From JAFKFI01 sp963795435 (GTDB lineage: Bacteria > Pseudomonadota > Alphaproteobacteria > Acetobacterales > Acetobacteraceae), in the NCBI GenBank assembly GCA_963795435.1, contig CAWCHV010000001.1, positions 124,001-188,000 on the forward strand: a stretch of DNA of 64,000 nucleotides. Direction: 5' to 3'. Positions 16,815-24,743 of the stretch are shown here, one piece after another. Both the position numbers and the translations under genes were made by a program. Below the pieces are notes generated by a model that saw nothing but the letters and a program-made list of their open reading frames with translations, had not been told where the DNA came from and searched no databases. How positions within the stretch are numbered: position 1 is the first letter of the stretch; each line of letters opens with the position of its first letter.

Positions 16815-17597
16815 ATGGCCGAGTTCAGATTGCCCGCCAACAGCCGGATCGGGCAGGGCAAGACGTGGAAGGCGCCCGCCGGGGCGAAGCGGGTGCGCGG
16901 CTTCAAGGTGTACCGCTGGAACCCCGATGACGGGGCCAACCCGCGCAGCGACACCTTCGAGATCGACCTCGACGCCTGCGGTCCGATGGTTCTCGACGCA
17001 CTGATAAAGATCAAGAACGAGGTCGACCCCACGCTGACCTTCCGCCGCTCCTGCCGCGAGGGCATCTGCGGCTCCTGTGCGATGAACATCGACGGGGAAA
17101 ATACCCTCGCCTGCCTCAAGCCGATCGAGGACGTGAAGGGCGCGGTGCGCATCAACCCGCTGCCGCACATGGCGGTGGTGAAGGATCTGGTGCCCGACCT
17201 GTCGCAGGCCTACGCGCAATACCGCGCCATCGAGCCCTGGCTGCAGGCGGACACCCCCGCCCCGCCCGACGCCGAGCGCCTGCAGAGCCGCGAGGAGCGG
17301 GCCAAGCTCGATGGCTTGTGGGAGTGTATTCTCTGCTTCTGCTGCACCACGTCCTGTCCGAGCTACTGGTGGAACGGCGACCGCTATCTCGGCCCCGCCG
17401 TGCTGCTGCAGGCCTATCGCTGGATCGCAAACTCGCGCGACGAATACGCCGGCGAGCGGCTCGATGCGTTGCAGGACCCGTTCAAGCTCTATCGCTGCCA
17501 CACCATCATGAACTGCACCCAGACCTGCCCCAAGGGCCTCAACCCGGCCAAGGCGATCGGCGCTATCAAGCAGTTGATGGTGGAGCGGGTGATATAG
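16815..17597 (+). CDS. sdhB: Succinate dehydrogenase iron-sulfur subunit
   Basis: A 260-aa protein carrying three iron-sulfur clusters. The 2Fe-2S ligands lie in SCREGICGSCAMNIDG and the following NTLAC. The 4Fe-4S and 3Fe-4S ligands lie in CILCFCCTTSCPSYWW and CHTIMNCTQTCPKGLNP. The ATG at 16815 gives the normal family N-terminus; the long upstream frame overlaps sdhA and is a shadow. It passes electrons from SdhA to ubiquinone and closes the operon. Confidence 0.96.
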   Translation: MAEFRLPANSRIGQGKTWKAPAGAKRVRGFKVYRWNPDDGANPRSDTFEIDLDACGPMVLDALIKIKNEVDPTLTFRRSCREGICGSCAMNIDGENTLACLKPIEDVKGAVRINPLPHMAVVKDLVPDLSQAYAQYRAIEPWLQADTPAPPDAERLQSREERAKLDGLWECILCFCCTTSCPSYWWNGDRYLGPAVLLQAYRWIANSRDEYAGERLDALQDPFKLYRCHTIMNCTQTCPKGLNPAKAIGAIKQLMVERVI

Positions 17598-17637
17598 CGA
17601 ACTTGCGGCCGCAGTTCTCCGCCACCTTCCTCACGGA

Positions 17638-17723
17638 CGTCATGGTCGGCGAAGGCCGGCCATCCACGACTTCCTTGGGTGCGCGCGAAGTCGTGGATGC
17701 CCGTGACAAGCACGGGCATGACG
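17638..17723. repeat. Palindromic intergenic repeat (REP/MITE-like)
   Basis: An 86-bp element bounded by CGTCATG and CATGACG. Inside, CATCCACGACTTC (17661-17673) and GAAGTCGTGGATG (17687-17699) form a perfect 13-bp stem with a 13-base loop. CCCGTG/CACGGG (17700-17716) forms a second small hairpin. This is the style of alphaproteobacterial extragenic palindromes. It sits right after sdhB and could act as a terminator for the operon; no second copy was noticed in this window. Confidence 0.7.
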
Positions 17724-17739
17724 GTGCCGGGTGCCTACG

Positions 17740-18402
17740 ATGTTCCGCGGCGATCTAAGCACCCCCCGCGCCCGCGCCCGGGCGTGGTCCGACAGCCTGC
17801 TGGTGGACCACGCGGCATTTCGCGTGCTGTGGGACAACTGGGCGGCGGTGGTACCGGGCCGCCTCTACCGCTGCAACCATCCCACCCCCGCCCGCCTCGC
17901 CCGCGCCGCGCGGCGCCACGGCATCAAGACGCTCATCAACCTGCGCGGCCATCGGCTATGCGGCTCGGACGCGCTCTCGCGCGAGGCGGCGGCCCGGATC
18001 GGCCTCGTGCATATCGACGCGCCGTTCGAGAGCCGGGGCGCGCCGCACAAGGACCGCATCCTGCGATTGGCCGAGATCTACCGCACGATGGCCGAGCCCG
18101 CGCTGATCCACTGCAAGTCGGGCGCGGATCGCGCAGGCCTCGCCTCGGGCCTGTTCATCCTGCTCGGCGGCGGCACCGCGCGCGAGGCGCTGGCGCAGCT
18201 TTCATGGCGGTTCGGCCACTTCAACCGCTCGCGCACCGGCATCCTCGACGCCTTCTTCATCCGCTACGCGCTGGAGGGCGAGGGCCGCAAGCCGTTCCTC
18301 GACTGGCTGCGCGAGGACTACGACGAGATGGCGCTGCGGCGCGACTTCGTGGCTGGCGGCCTCGCCAGCTTCGTCAACGACCGGCTGCTGGCGCGCGAGT
18401 AG
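17740..18402 (+). CDS. Protein tyrosine/dual-specificity phosphatase-like protein
   Basis: A 220-aa protein with the CX5R active-site loop IHCKSGADRAGLASGLFIL and an upstream strand GRLYRCNHPTPARLARAARR followed by GIKTLINLRG. This matches the tyrosine-phosphatase/DSP-like group of alphaproteobacteria. A GTG at 17731 would add three residues. No signal peptide is seen. The substrate is unknown. It stands alone after the palindromic repeat and converges with the broken exported-protein gene. Confidence 0.8.
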   Translation: MFRGDLSTPRARARAWSDSLLVDHAAFRVLWDNWAAVVPGRLYRCNHPTPARLARAARRHGIKTLINLRGHRLCGSDALSREAAARIGLVHIDAPFESRGAPHKDRILRLAEIYRTMAEPALIHCKSGADRAGLASGLFILLGGGTAREALAQLSWRFGHFNRSRTGILDAFFIRYALEGEGRKPFLDWLREDYDEMALRRDFVAGGLASFVNDRLLARE

Positions 18403-18408
18403 CCCCGT

Positions 18409-19024
18409 CTACATCGGCGGTGCCACCCCCGCCTTGCCCACGATGATGCGGGACGCCGTGAAGCTGCCGTCAGGCTTCTGCGTCGCGGCGAGAAACACCT
18501 TCTCGCCGGACCTGAGATCGGACCACTCGGCCGGCACCAGCGTGACCACCGGCACGCCGGGCGGCACGGCGATGTTGGCGCTGGCGTCCTTGTAGGTGAG
18601 CTCGAGGTATTGCTCGCCACTGGCCTGCTTCGCGGCCTTGACCGTGCCGTTGGTCATGTTGCTCTTGGGCGTGAGGTCCCAGCCGGTACTGGCCCTCGCC
18701 GGTTCCGCGCATGTTCTCGGGGAACACCAGCACTTCCTGCGCCCGCAGCTTGCCCTGCGCGTCCGGCTCGGCCGCGATGCCGACAAAGGTGCCGGGGCCG
18801 ATGGAACTGGGATCGGCCCGCTTCACCGCCAGCACGGTCGCCGGGTCCGCCATCTGCACCGAGACCTTCTTGCCCTCGCGGGTGTCGATGGCGACGGCGC
18901 GTCCGTTCACCGCCTCGATGGTGCCGCGAATCCGGGTGGGCGCAGTAGCCGGTTGGGCAAGCGCCGTCGCCGCGAAGCCAAGCGCGGCACAAAGCGCGAG
19001 CATGGAGCGGGTGTAATTCGGCAT
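18409..19024 (-). pseudogene. Exported hypothetical protein, frameshifted
   Basis: The N-terminal half (start 19024, with GGAGGGA ribosome site) has a signal peptide MPNYTRSMLALCAALGFAA ending at ALAQP. A beta-rich domain follows (RIRGTIEAVNGRAVAIDTRE, then VSVQMADPATVLAV). At about 18681-18690 the frame changes. The other frame continues WDLTPKSNMTNGTV, ASANIAVPPGVPVVTLVP and ASRIIVGKAGVAPPM. The total length is 3n+1, so one surplus base explains the break. A periplasmic role is inferred from the signal peptide; the family function is unknown to me. Confidence 0.75.
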
Positions 19025-19086
19025 GGAGTCCCTCCTGTTGCCTATTCCCGGCAGTCCATCCGACGGTGGACGCCGCCTCGGCCGAT

Positions 19087-19566
19087 CTATTCCGACGAAA
19101 CCGTCTGATCCTGCCACCGCGCCGCCGCGGCGTCGTCGCCCTCGCGCGCCTCGACCCAGGCCTCCTCGCCGGTCCCGGCGAATTTTTCCTTTTTCCAGAA
19201 GGGCGCGCGGGTCTTGAGGAAGTCGATCAGGAAGCCGGTCGCGTCCAGCGCCGCCTGGCGGTGCGGGGCAGCGGCGAGCACGAGGACAATATTCTCGCCC
19301 GGCAGCAGCCGACCGACGCGATGGATCACCGTGCAGCCGAGGAGCGACCAGCGCCGCTCCGCCTCGGCGGCGATCCGCGCCAGCGCCGGGCCGGTCATCG
19401 CCGGATAGTGCTCCAGGGTCATCGCGGTGATCGGCCGGCCGCCGGCCTGATCGCGTACGGTGCCGACGAAACAGCCGACGCCGCCGATATCGGTGCGTCC
19501 TGCCGTGAGCGTGGCGAACTCGGCGCCGATGTCGAAATCCGCCTCCTGCACCCGGATGGTTGCCAT
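19087..19566 (-). CDS. moaE: Molybdopterin synthase catalytic subunit
   Basis: A 159-aa MoaE. It converts precursor Z (cPMP) to molybdopterin with thiocarboxylated MoaD. Signatures are GGVGCFVGTVRDQAGG, LEHYPAMTGPALARIA, VIHRVGRLLPGENIVLV and the catalytic lysine region TRAPFWKKEKF. The ATG at 19566 matches the family N-terminus. It lies 8 bases after moaD, as expected for the two partner subunits. Confidence 0.95.
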   Translation of the reverse strand: MATIRVQEADFDIGAEFATLTAGRTDIGGVGCFVGTVRDQAGGRPITAMTLEHYPAMTGPALARIAAEAERRWSLLGCTVIHRVGRLLPGENIVLVLAAAPHRQAALDATGFLIDFLKTRAPFWKKEKFAGTGEEAWVEAREGDDAAAARWQDQTVSSE

Positions 19567-19574
19567 TGCGCGCC

Positions 19575-19850
19575 TCAGCCGCCGGTCACGGGCGGGAAGA
19601 AAGCCACCTCGTCGCCGGACGCGAGGGGCGTGGCGGGATCGGCGAAATCCTGGTTGACCGCGCACCGCACCGTTCTGCGGTTGGCGAACGCCGCCCGATG
19701 GCCGGGGCTGCGGGCGCTCAGCCAATCCACCAGCGCGGCCACGCTCGCGACCGAGGCAGGCACCGACACCTCCTCCTCGGCGACCCGGGTGCGTTCGCGC
19801 AGCCAGGCGAAATAGAGGATCTTCAGGGTGCGGGTGTCCGGCGTCTGCAT
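19575..19850 (-). CDS. moaD: Molybdopterin synthase sulfur carrier subunit
   Basis: A 91-aa ubiquitin-fold protein beginning KILYFAWLRERT and ending in the required Gly-Gly (FFPPVTGG), whose carboxylate is thiocarboxylated. The NQDFADPATPLASGDEVAF stretch is typical. It ends 8 bases before moaE and starts 5 bases after the lipoprotein gene stop. Confidence 0.95.
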   Translation of the reverse strand: MQTPDTRTLKILYFAWLRERTRVAEEEVSVPASVASVAALVDWLSARSPGHRAAFANRRTVRCAVNQDFADPATPLASGDEVAFFPPVTGG

Positions 19851-19855
19851 GGCCC

Positions 19856-20431
19856 TCAGCGCGGGGTGGGGATGGTCTCGACCGTGCCGTCGGGATGGAT
19901 AACGGTGCTCGTGCCGTTGCCGTTCGGCACGATCACGGATTGTCCCTGGGGCGAGGTCAGGGTCTGATAGCCCGACGTGCCTCCCGAGGTCACGCCGGGG
20001 CCGCTTGGCGTCTGCACCGCGCGGCCGGTCTGACTGCGCGCGGGCGGGGTGGTGGAGACCGAAGGCGGCCGGGGCTGCAACTCCGGCGGCAAGCTTGGCT
20101 GGACGTTGCCGGGAGGCGTCGAGCTGCCGCGCGGCTCCGGCTGCCGATGCGCCGGCGCGTAGGGCTCTCCGGACGGAGGCGGCTGGAAGCCGTTCTTTTC
20201 AAGGTCTTGCAAGGTCGGCATCTGCTGCACCGGGCCGGGCCAGATGTTGCCGGGCTCGGGCGTGAGCGGTTCCACCTCCGCATCCAGCCCCCGGGCGCGG
20301 CGCATGTTCTCCGAATCCCCCACCGGCGAATTCGGGTTCGTCCCGTAGGTCAACGTGTCGCCCATGAAGTCCGCGAACCCGGTGCAGCCGGGCAGCAGCA
20401 GGACTAGGCCGAGCAGGGCAAAACGCCGCAT
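19856..20431 (-). CDS. Hypothetical lipoprotein, Pro-rich
   Basis: A 191-aa protein with a lipoprotein signal, MRRFALLGLVLLLPGC, where Cys16 is the predicted lipidated residue. The mature part is Pro/Ser/Thr-rich and low complexity, ending SVIVPNGNGTSTVIHPDGTVETI. No enzymatic domain is seen. The ATG at 20431 is chosen because it places the lipobox correctly. The gene sits inside the molybdenum cofactor cluster, between mobB and moaD, probably as a bystander; similar lipoproteins occur in Rhodospirillales. Confidence 0.75.
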   Translation of the reverse strand: MRRFALLGLVLLLPGCTGFADFMGDTLTYGTNPNSPVGDSENMRRARGLDAEVEPLTPEPGNIWPGPVQQMPTLQDLEKNGFQPPPSGEPYAPAHRQPEPRGSSTPPGNVQPSLPPELQPRPPSVSTTPPARSQTGRAVQTPSGPGVTSGGTSGYQTLTSPQGQSVIVPNGNGTSTVIHPDGTVETIPTPR

Positions 20432-20482
20432 GCAAAAAGGCTCCAAGCCGTGGTCGGGTTGAATTGCAGCGGGAATGTGCCC

Positions 20483-21019
20483 CTAGCGCGTGATCGGCTC
20501 AAGGACTGGTGCATAGTCGGCTGTGCTTTCGAGAAACCGTAGCGTCCATTCGGCCACGCGAGCCGGGTCGTCGAGCGGCAGCAGGGTCCGGTCGCAGGCG
20601 AGCGCCGCATCCGTCGCCACGGCCACCACGTCGCGCTGCTCCGGCCAGATCGGCGGCTTGCCCAGCGCCGGGCGGTGCACTTCGAGCTTCGGGTAGGGAT
20701 GCGTCTTGAACCCCTCCACCAGCACCAGATCGACCGGCGCCAGCCGCGCGAGCAGCGCCGGGAGCGGCGGCTCAGGTCCGCCAGTCTTTGAAACCTCATG
20801 CAGGAGCGCCCAACGCGAGCCGCTGACCACCATCACCTCGTTCGCCCCCGCCTCGCGATGGCGAAAGCTGTCCTTGCCGGGACGGTCCATGTCGAAGCCG
20901 TGATGCGCGTGCTTCACCGTGGAAACCGTGAGCCCGCCCGCGCGCAGCAGCGGCAGCAACGCGGTGAGCAGCGTCGTCTTGCCGCTGCCGGACCAGCCGA
21001 TCACTCCCAGCACCTTCAC
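20483..21019 (-). CDS. mobB: Molybdopterin-guanine dinucleotide biosynthesis protein B
   Basis: A ~178-aa P-loop GTPase-like protein with Walker A GVIGWSGSGKTTLL, STVKHAHHGFDMDRPGKDSFRHREAGA and VDLVLVEGFKTHPYPKLEVHR, all MobB signatures. It assists MobA in attaching GMP to molybdopterin. The GTG start at 21019 lies 4 bases after the pgsA stop; an ATG at 21058 inside pgsA is the alternative and would add 13 residues. Confidence 0.92.
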   Translation of the reverse strand: MKVLGVIGWSGSGKTTLLTALLPLLRAGGLTVSTVKHAHHGFDMDRPGKDSFRHREAGANEVMVVSGSRWALLHEVSKTGGPEPPLPALLARLAPVDLVLVEGFKTHPYPKLEVHRPALGKPPIWPEQRDVVAVATDAALACDRTLLPLDDPARVAEWTLRFLESTADYAPVLEPITR

Positions 21020-21023
21020 GGGA

Positions 21024-21638
21024 TCACGGATGCGGCGGCAGCGGGTCGGTGCGGCCACCGGCTGGCGGCGTGCCGCTCGCGTGGTGCAGCCCGGCGGTCA
21101 GATAGTCCCATCCCGTGGTCAGCGTGAGCACGGCGGCGACGCACAGCATGGCCTCCCCGATCAGCGAGACGGGGAGGAAGCCGATATGCAACATGACGGC
21201 GGAGGAGTCACCGGCCAGCAGCGTGCCCAGCGCGCCCATCTGGAAGCCGGTCTTCCATTTTGCCAGCCGCGTCACCGGCAGGCCGATGCGGATGCCGGCC
21301 AGATACTCGCGCAGCCCGCTCACCAAGATCTCCCGCAGCAGGATCACCACGGCGGGATAGAGGCTGAAACCAGGCAGCCGGCCCATACCGGCCAGCATCA
21401 TCAGCGTGGCGCCGACCAGCAGCTTGTCGGCGATCGGGTCCAGCATCCGCCCGAGATCGGAGGTCTGCCGCCGTACCCGGGCGAGCCGGCCGTCGAAATA
21501 GTCCGTGATGGCGGCGACGCTGAACACCAGGCAGGCGGCGAGATCGGCGGCGGGATGGCGCACGGCCACCAGGGCCACGATCAAGGGGATCGCCGCGATG
21601 CGCGACAGGGTCAGCAGGTTGGGCAGATCGGTCATCAT
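21024..21638 (-). CDS. pgsA: CDP-diacylglycerol-glycerol-3-phosphate 3-phosphatidyltransferase
   Basis: A 204-aa membrane enzyme making phosphatidylglycerophosphate. The CDP-alcohol phosphotransferase motif is intact: DYFDGRLARVRRQTSDLGR followed by MLDPIADK, fitting DG-x2-AR-x8-G-x3-D-x3-D. The N-terminus NLLTLSRIAAIPLIV is typical, and several transmembrane helices follow. Starts at 21638 or 21635 are equivalent. It heads the minus-strand group that continues with mobB and moaDE. Confidence 0.94.
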   Translation of the reverse strand: MMTDLPNLLTLSRIAAIPLIVALVAVRHPAADLAACLVFSVAAITDYFDGRLARVRRQTSDLGRMLDPIADKLLVGATLMMLAGMGRLPGFSLYPAVVILLREILVSGLREYLAGIRIGLPVTRLAKWKTGFQMGALGTLLAGDSSAVMLHIGFLPVSLIGEAMLCVAAVLTLTTGWDYLTAGLHHASGTPPAGGRTDPLPPHP

Positions 21639-21727
21639 GCCGGGCCGGGACGATAAGGGTCTGGGCGGTATATGGCGAGCCCCGCGCCCCATCTGAACCG
21701 TGACAATCCCGCACGGGAGAACCTCCG

Positions 21728-22339
21728 ATGCCGCACGCCGCCTCGCCCCGCCTGATCCTCGCCAGCGCCTCCGCCGCACGCCTCGCCCTGCTGCGCGGCG
21801 CCGGCCTCGCCATCGAGGCTCGGCCGGCGCGCGTCGACGAGGCGGAAATCAAGGCGGCGGCGCGGGCGGACGGCGCGACGCCGGACGACGCCGCCCTCCT
21901 GCTCGCCGAGCTCAAGGCCGCCCGCATCGCCCGCCGCGAGCCCGACGCGATCGTGATCGCGGCCGACCAGTTGCTGATTTGCCGAGAGCAGTGGTTCGAC
22001 AAGCCGCCCACCCTGGACGCTGCCCGCGCGCAGCTCCTCGCGCTGCGCGGTCGGACGCACACGTTGGTCACGGCCGTCCTGTGCCAGCGGGGCGACGCTC
22101 GAATCTGGCACCACGTCGCCCGGCCGAACCTGACGATGCGGGACTTTTCCGACGAATTTCTCAGCGCCTATCTCGCGGCGGAGGGCGACGCGCTCACCAC
22201 GTCGGTCGGCGCATACCGGCTGGAGGGCATGGGCGTCCAACTGTTCGAGCGCGTTGCGGGCGACTATTTTTCCATCCTCGGCCTGCCCCTGCTGCCGCTC
22301 CTGGGCTTCCTCCGCCAGCACGGCGCGCTCGTGGCGTGA
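21728..22339 (+). CDS. maf: Maf-like nucleotide pyrophosphatase
   Basis: A 203-aa Maf-fold protein. It begins PRLILASASAARLALLRGAG (the usual SxSPRR region appears here as SASAAR), then VIAADQLLICREQWFDKPPT with the catalytic-type Asp, then RTHTLVTAV and FLSAYLAAEGDALTTSVGAYRLEGMG. Family members hydrolyse non-canonical nucleoside triphosphates and affect septum formation. It diverges from pgsA across an ~90-bp gap and is the last chromosomal core gene before the accessory island. Confidence 0.88.
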   Translation: MPHAASPRLILASASAARLALLRGAGLAIEARPARVDEAEIKAAARADGATPDDAALLLAELKAARIARREPDAIVIAADQLLICREQWFDKPPTLDAARAQLLALRGRTHTLVTAVLCQRGDARIWHHVARPNLTMRDFSDEFLSAYLAAEGDALTTSVGAYRLEGMGVQLFERVAGDYFSILGLPLLPLLGFLRQHGALVA

Positions 22340-22349
22340 ACGGAAGAAC

Positions 22350-22366
22350 GCCCGGATCGGGCTTTT
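22350..22366 (+). terminator. Rho-independent terminator after maf
   Basis: GCCCGGATCGGGC (22350-22362), a 5-bp GC stem with a 3-base loop, is followed directly by TTTT and starts 10 bases after the maf stop. Confidence 0.65.
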
Positions 22367-22389
22367 CTGAGAGCTAAAAGGATGGAAGC

Positions 22390-22911
22390 GTGCAACCACA
22401 TAATAAGTCAATAGGAAAAGCGCTCGTTGTTATCGTAGCCTATTTTCTCCTGCCTGTGCTCGGTCGTCTGTGTTCCGGCTTACTCATATCAGTCCGATGG
22501 CGTAAGTCCGGCGCCTACTGTCTCGCAATTTCAATACTACTTGGATACGGCACGGCTGTAAGTGAGATCAATCAGTCTGGGCACATGGAGCATAGCGCCG
22601 CATTCGCCACATTTGGCGCCGTTCTGCCGTGTTTGGTTACACTCCTTGTCCTTTCGGCCAAATGGATCGTCGGCCGAACATTCAGCGCCGTCGGGTGGTT
22701 TTGGACAGCGTTAGGATCAGACCTGTCTACAGGAATTCATCGTCTACGTGCATCGCGGAAGCGCAAACATACATCTGGTGACGGTGACTGCCCCCAGGGC
22801 AACGTGAAATTACCATGGCGTTGGATCGCGCGAATTATTCTGCTTGGCGGTGTGTTGTTGACCGGGTGGAACGCTAAAACAGTGCTGGATTTTTTGCACG
22901 ACAGTGCGCCT
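22390..22911 (+). pseudogene. Hypothetical membrane protein, 3' end cut by IS630 copy 1
   Basis: About 174 codons remain, from a GTG at 22390 after an AAAGGA ribosome site. The protein has roughly four hydrophobic segments, including ALVVIVAYFLLPVLG, YCLAISILLGYGTAV and AFATFGAVLPCLVTLLVLSA, with a basic loop (RLRASRKRKHTSG). No family is recognised. Codon use is clearly less GC-rich than in neighbouring core genes, suggesting transfer. Insertion of the IS removed its natural end; the frame now reads straight into the transposase. Confidence 0.55.
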
Positions 22912-22912
22912 A

Positions 22913-24057
22913 GTGGACGAAATCTGACGGTCGAGTCCTTTTGGATTCCCCCGGCTCGGATCGGCGTGCAACTCGGGCGTATGCGCACTGGCACCATCGT
23001 CGACGTCACTCCTGCGGACCGCGAGCGGCTGCTCGTCATCGCCGCCGACCGCAACAGGCCACAGAAACACGCCTGGCGCGCGCGGATCGTGCTGCTGACC
23101 GCCGAAGGTTGCGGCACGGCCGAGATCATGCGTCGGGCGCGGGTGGCCAAGACCTGCGTTTGGCGCTGGCAGGAGCGGTTCATGCAGGAGGGCGTGGATG
23201 GCCTGCTGCGCGACAAGACCCGCCCGCCGGGCATCGCACCGCTGGCCCCGGAGGTCGCCGAACGGGTGGTGGCGCTCACACTCGGGCCGCCTCCCGGCGA
23301 AGCGACGCACTGGACCGCGCCGGCGATGGCCAAGCAGGTCCTGATCAGCGTCAGCTCGGTGCAGCGCATCTGGCGCGTGCATGGCCTGCAACCCCACCGG
23401 CTGCGCCAATTCAAGCTGTCCAACGACCCGCGCTTCGCGGCCAAGCTGCGTGACATCGTCGGTCTGTGCGTCGATCCGCCGGCCCACGCCGTCGTGCTGT
23501 CGGTCGACGAGAAAAGCCAAATCCAGGCGTTGGACCGCACCCAGCCGGGTCTGCCGCTCAAGCGCGGACGGTGCGGCACGATGACGCACGACTACAAGCG
23601 GCACGGCACGACCACACTGTTCGCAGCCCTCGACGTGCTGGCGGGCCGCGTGATCGGCCGTTGCATGCAGCGCCATCGCCACCAGGAGTTCATCCGCTTC
23701 CTCAACGCCATCGAGCGCGACATCCCCGCCGGCAAGCTGATCCACGTGATCCTGGACAACTACGCCGCCCACAAGCACCCCAAGGTGATCGGATGGCTCG
23801 CACGGCACCCGCGCTTCACGTTCCACTTCACGCCAACCTCGGCGTCCTGGGTGAACGCCGTCGAGGGTTTCTTCGCCAAACTCACCAAGCAGCGGCTCAA
23901 GCGCGGCGTGTTCCATTCCATCGTCTCGCTCCAGCAGGCAATCAATCGCTACGTCGCACAGGCCAACGACGACCCGCGCCCCTTCCGCTGGACCAAGGAC
24001 CCGGACAAGATCATCGCCGCCGTGCGTCGAGGGCACCAAGCGTTAGATTCGCTCCAC
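22913..24057 (+). mobile_element. IS630-family insertion sequence, copy 1 (1145 bp)
   Basis: Ends are GTGGACGAAATCTGACG at the left and, inverted, GTGGAGCGAATCTAACG at the right, flanked on both sides by TA (22911-22912 and 24058-24059) within a CTAG target. TA duplication is the hallmark of IS630/Tc1-type elements. The element is near-identical to copy 2 at 24729-25874 but lacks one G in the left end. It has inserted into a small membrane-protein gene. Confidence 0.95.
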
Positions 24058-24060
24058 TAG
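22966..24060 (+). CDS. IS630-family transposase, copy 1
   Basis: A 364-aa transposase. The N-terminal helix-turn-helix region is RARIVLLTAEGCGTAEIMRR followed by CVWRWQERF. The DDE catalytic residues appear in VLSVDEKSQIQALDR, HVILDNYAAHKHPKV and SWVNAVEGFFAKLTKQ. The start is GTG 22966 or ATG 22981. Its TAG stop is not encoded by the IS: the TA is the duplicated target and the G is flanking DNA. Upstream, the frame is open to 22390, so a membrane-protein/transposase fusion could be translated. Confidence 0.93.
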   Translation: MQLGRMRTGTIVDVTPADRERLLVIAADRNRPQKHAWRARIVLLTAEGCGTAEIMRRARVAKTCVWRWQERFMQEGVDGLLRDKTRPPGIAPLAPEVAERVVALTLGPPPGEATHWTAPAMAKQVLISVSSVQRIWRVHGLQPHRLRQFKLSNDPRFAAKLRDIVGLCVDPPAHAVVLSVDEKSQIQALDRTQPGLPLKRGRCGTMTHDYKRHGTTTLFAALDVLAGRVIGRCMQRHRHQEFIRFLNAIERDIPAGKLIHVILDNYAAHKHPKVIGWLARHPRFTFHFTPTSASWVNAVEGFFAKLTKQRLKRGVFHSIVSLQQAINRYVAQANDDPRPFRWTKDPDKIIAAVRRGHQALDSLH

Positions 24061-24390
24061 GTCAGCCTTGTGCTCCAATGAATACCGCGCCAGGAAGCGC
24101 ACGTTTCTCGCCTGCTCAGTCAGGCTCAGCACTCGCTCCTCACGAACCTCGGCAGCCTGCTCCTGCGCGGTCGGAATGACCCGCTCAGGCTCAGCAGGCT
24201 GCTGACGCCAAGTGGACGGCATCAGTAGCCGGGCCGTCTGGTAGACAAGGTCACCCGCTACCATCAGGCCCTCAAGCATGGCCTTCAACGGCCAGCCACC
24301 CGGAATCCGGCGAACTGAGTTTTTGGCATCTTCCCAGCCGCTCAACGGCTCCTCAGTTGGCAAAGCCGGATTCGATAATGCGGTGCTCAT
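24061..24390 (-). pseudogene. Hypothetical protein, 3' end cut by IS630 copy 1
   Basis: Starts at ATG 24390 behind GGAGGA. About 110 native residues remain: MSTALSNPALPTEEPLSGWE, then RIPGGWPLKAMLEGLMVAGDLVYQTARLLMP (one possible amphipathic or membrane segment) and a Glu/Arg-rich helical end (QEQAAEVREERVLSLTEQAR). The frame then runs into the IS end and stops at 24043 after a foreign LVERI. Whether the native gene was longer is unclear. No family recognised; lower GC than the flanks. Confidence 0.55.
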
Positions 24391-24447
24391 AATGTCCTCC
24401 CGAACATGATTTGGTTGCTCTTTTGAAGATCTGCTTTTTCGGCGCAA

Positions 24448-24536
24448 GTTACCAGTAGTTTCGATGCACTTGCATCAAGAATCGTGACTAGCAACATAAT
24501 ATCAGGCAACCGAATTCATGTCCGGGGGGACCATTC
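24448..24536. promoter_or_regulatory. AT-rich divergent intergenic region in the island
   Basis: This ~90-bp region separates the divergent genes starting at 24390 and 24537. It is AT-rich and must hold both promoters. It contains the short repeated word GATGCACTTGCATCA, an imperfect palindrome that could be an operator. No confident -35/-10 pair could be assigned. Confidence 0.35.
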
Positions 24537-24743
24537 ATGCACGTAATCTCATCACAGCGCACGGCTACACTCACACGCTACAACGCACCGGAGATTTGGG
24601 TGCTGATCATCCGGGTCGGCGCCGCAGCCTCGGCAGCCTGGCGGGCCGCACGTTATGAAGACGTCCCCAGTGTCATGAGTGCTTACTGCGCCGTTCAGGT
24701 CGCCGTGCAAGACCTCCTGGATCTCCTAGTGGAGCGAATTTAA
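24537..24743 (+). CDS. Small hypothetical protein, last codons replaced by IS630 copy 2
   Basis: Currently 68 aa, beginning MHVISSQRTATLTRYNAPEI, after a GGGGGGA ribosome site. The last three residues (ERI) come from the IS630 end. Without the IS the frame would end DLLDLLV-stop, a 65-aa protein, with the stop overlapping the start of the next gene (ATGA). The insertion therefore barely alters this protein but separates it from its partner. No family recognised. Hydrophobic residues are spread through an Ala-rich helix (RVGAAASAAWRAARYEDV). Confidence 0.5.
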   Translation: MHVISSQRTATLTRYNAPEIWVLIIRVGAAASAAWRAARYEDVPSVMSAYCAVQVAVQDLLDLLVERI

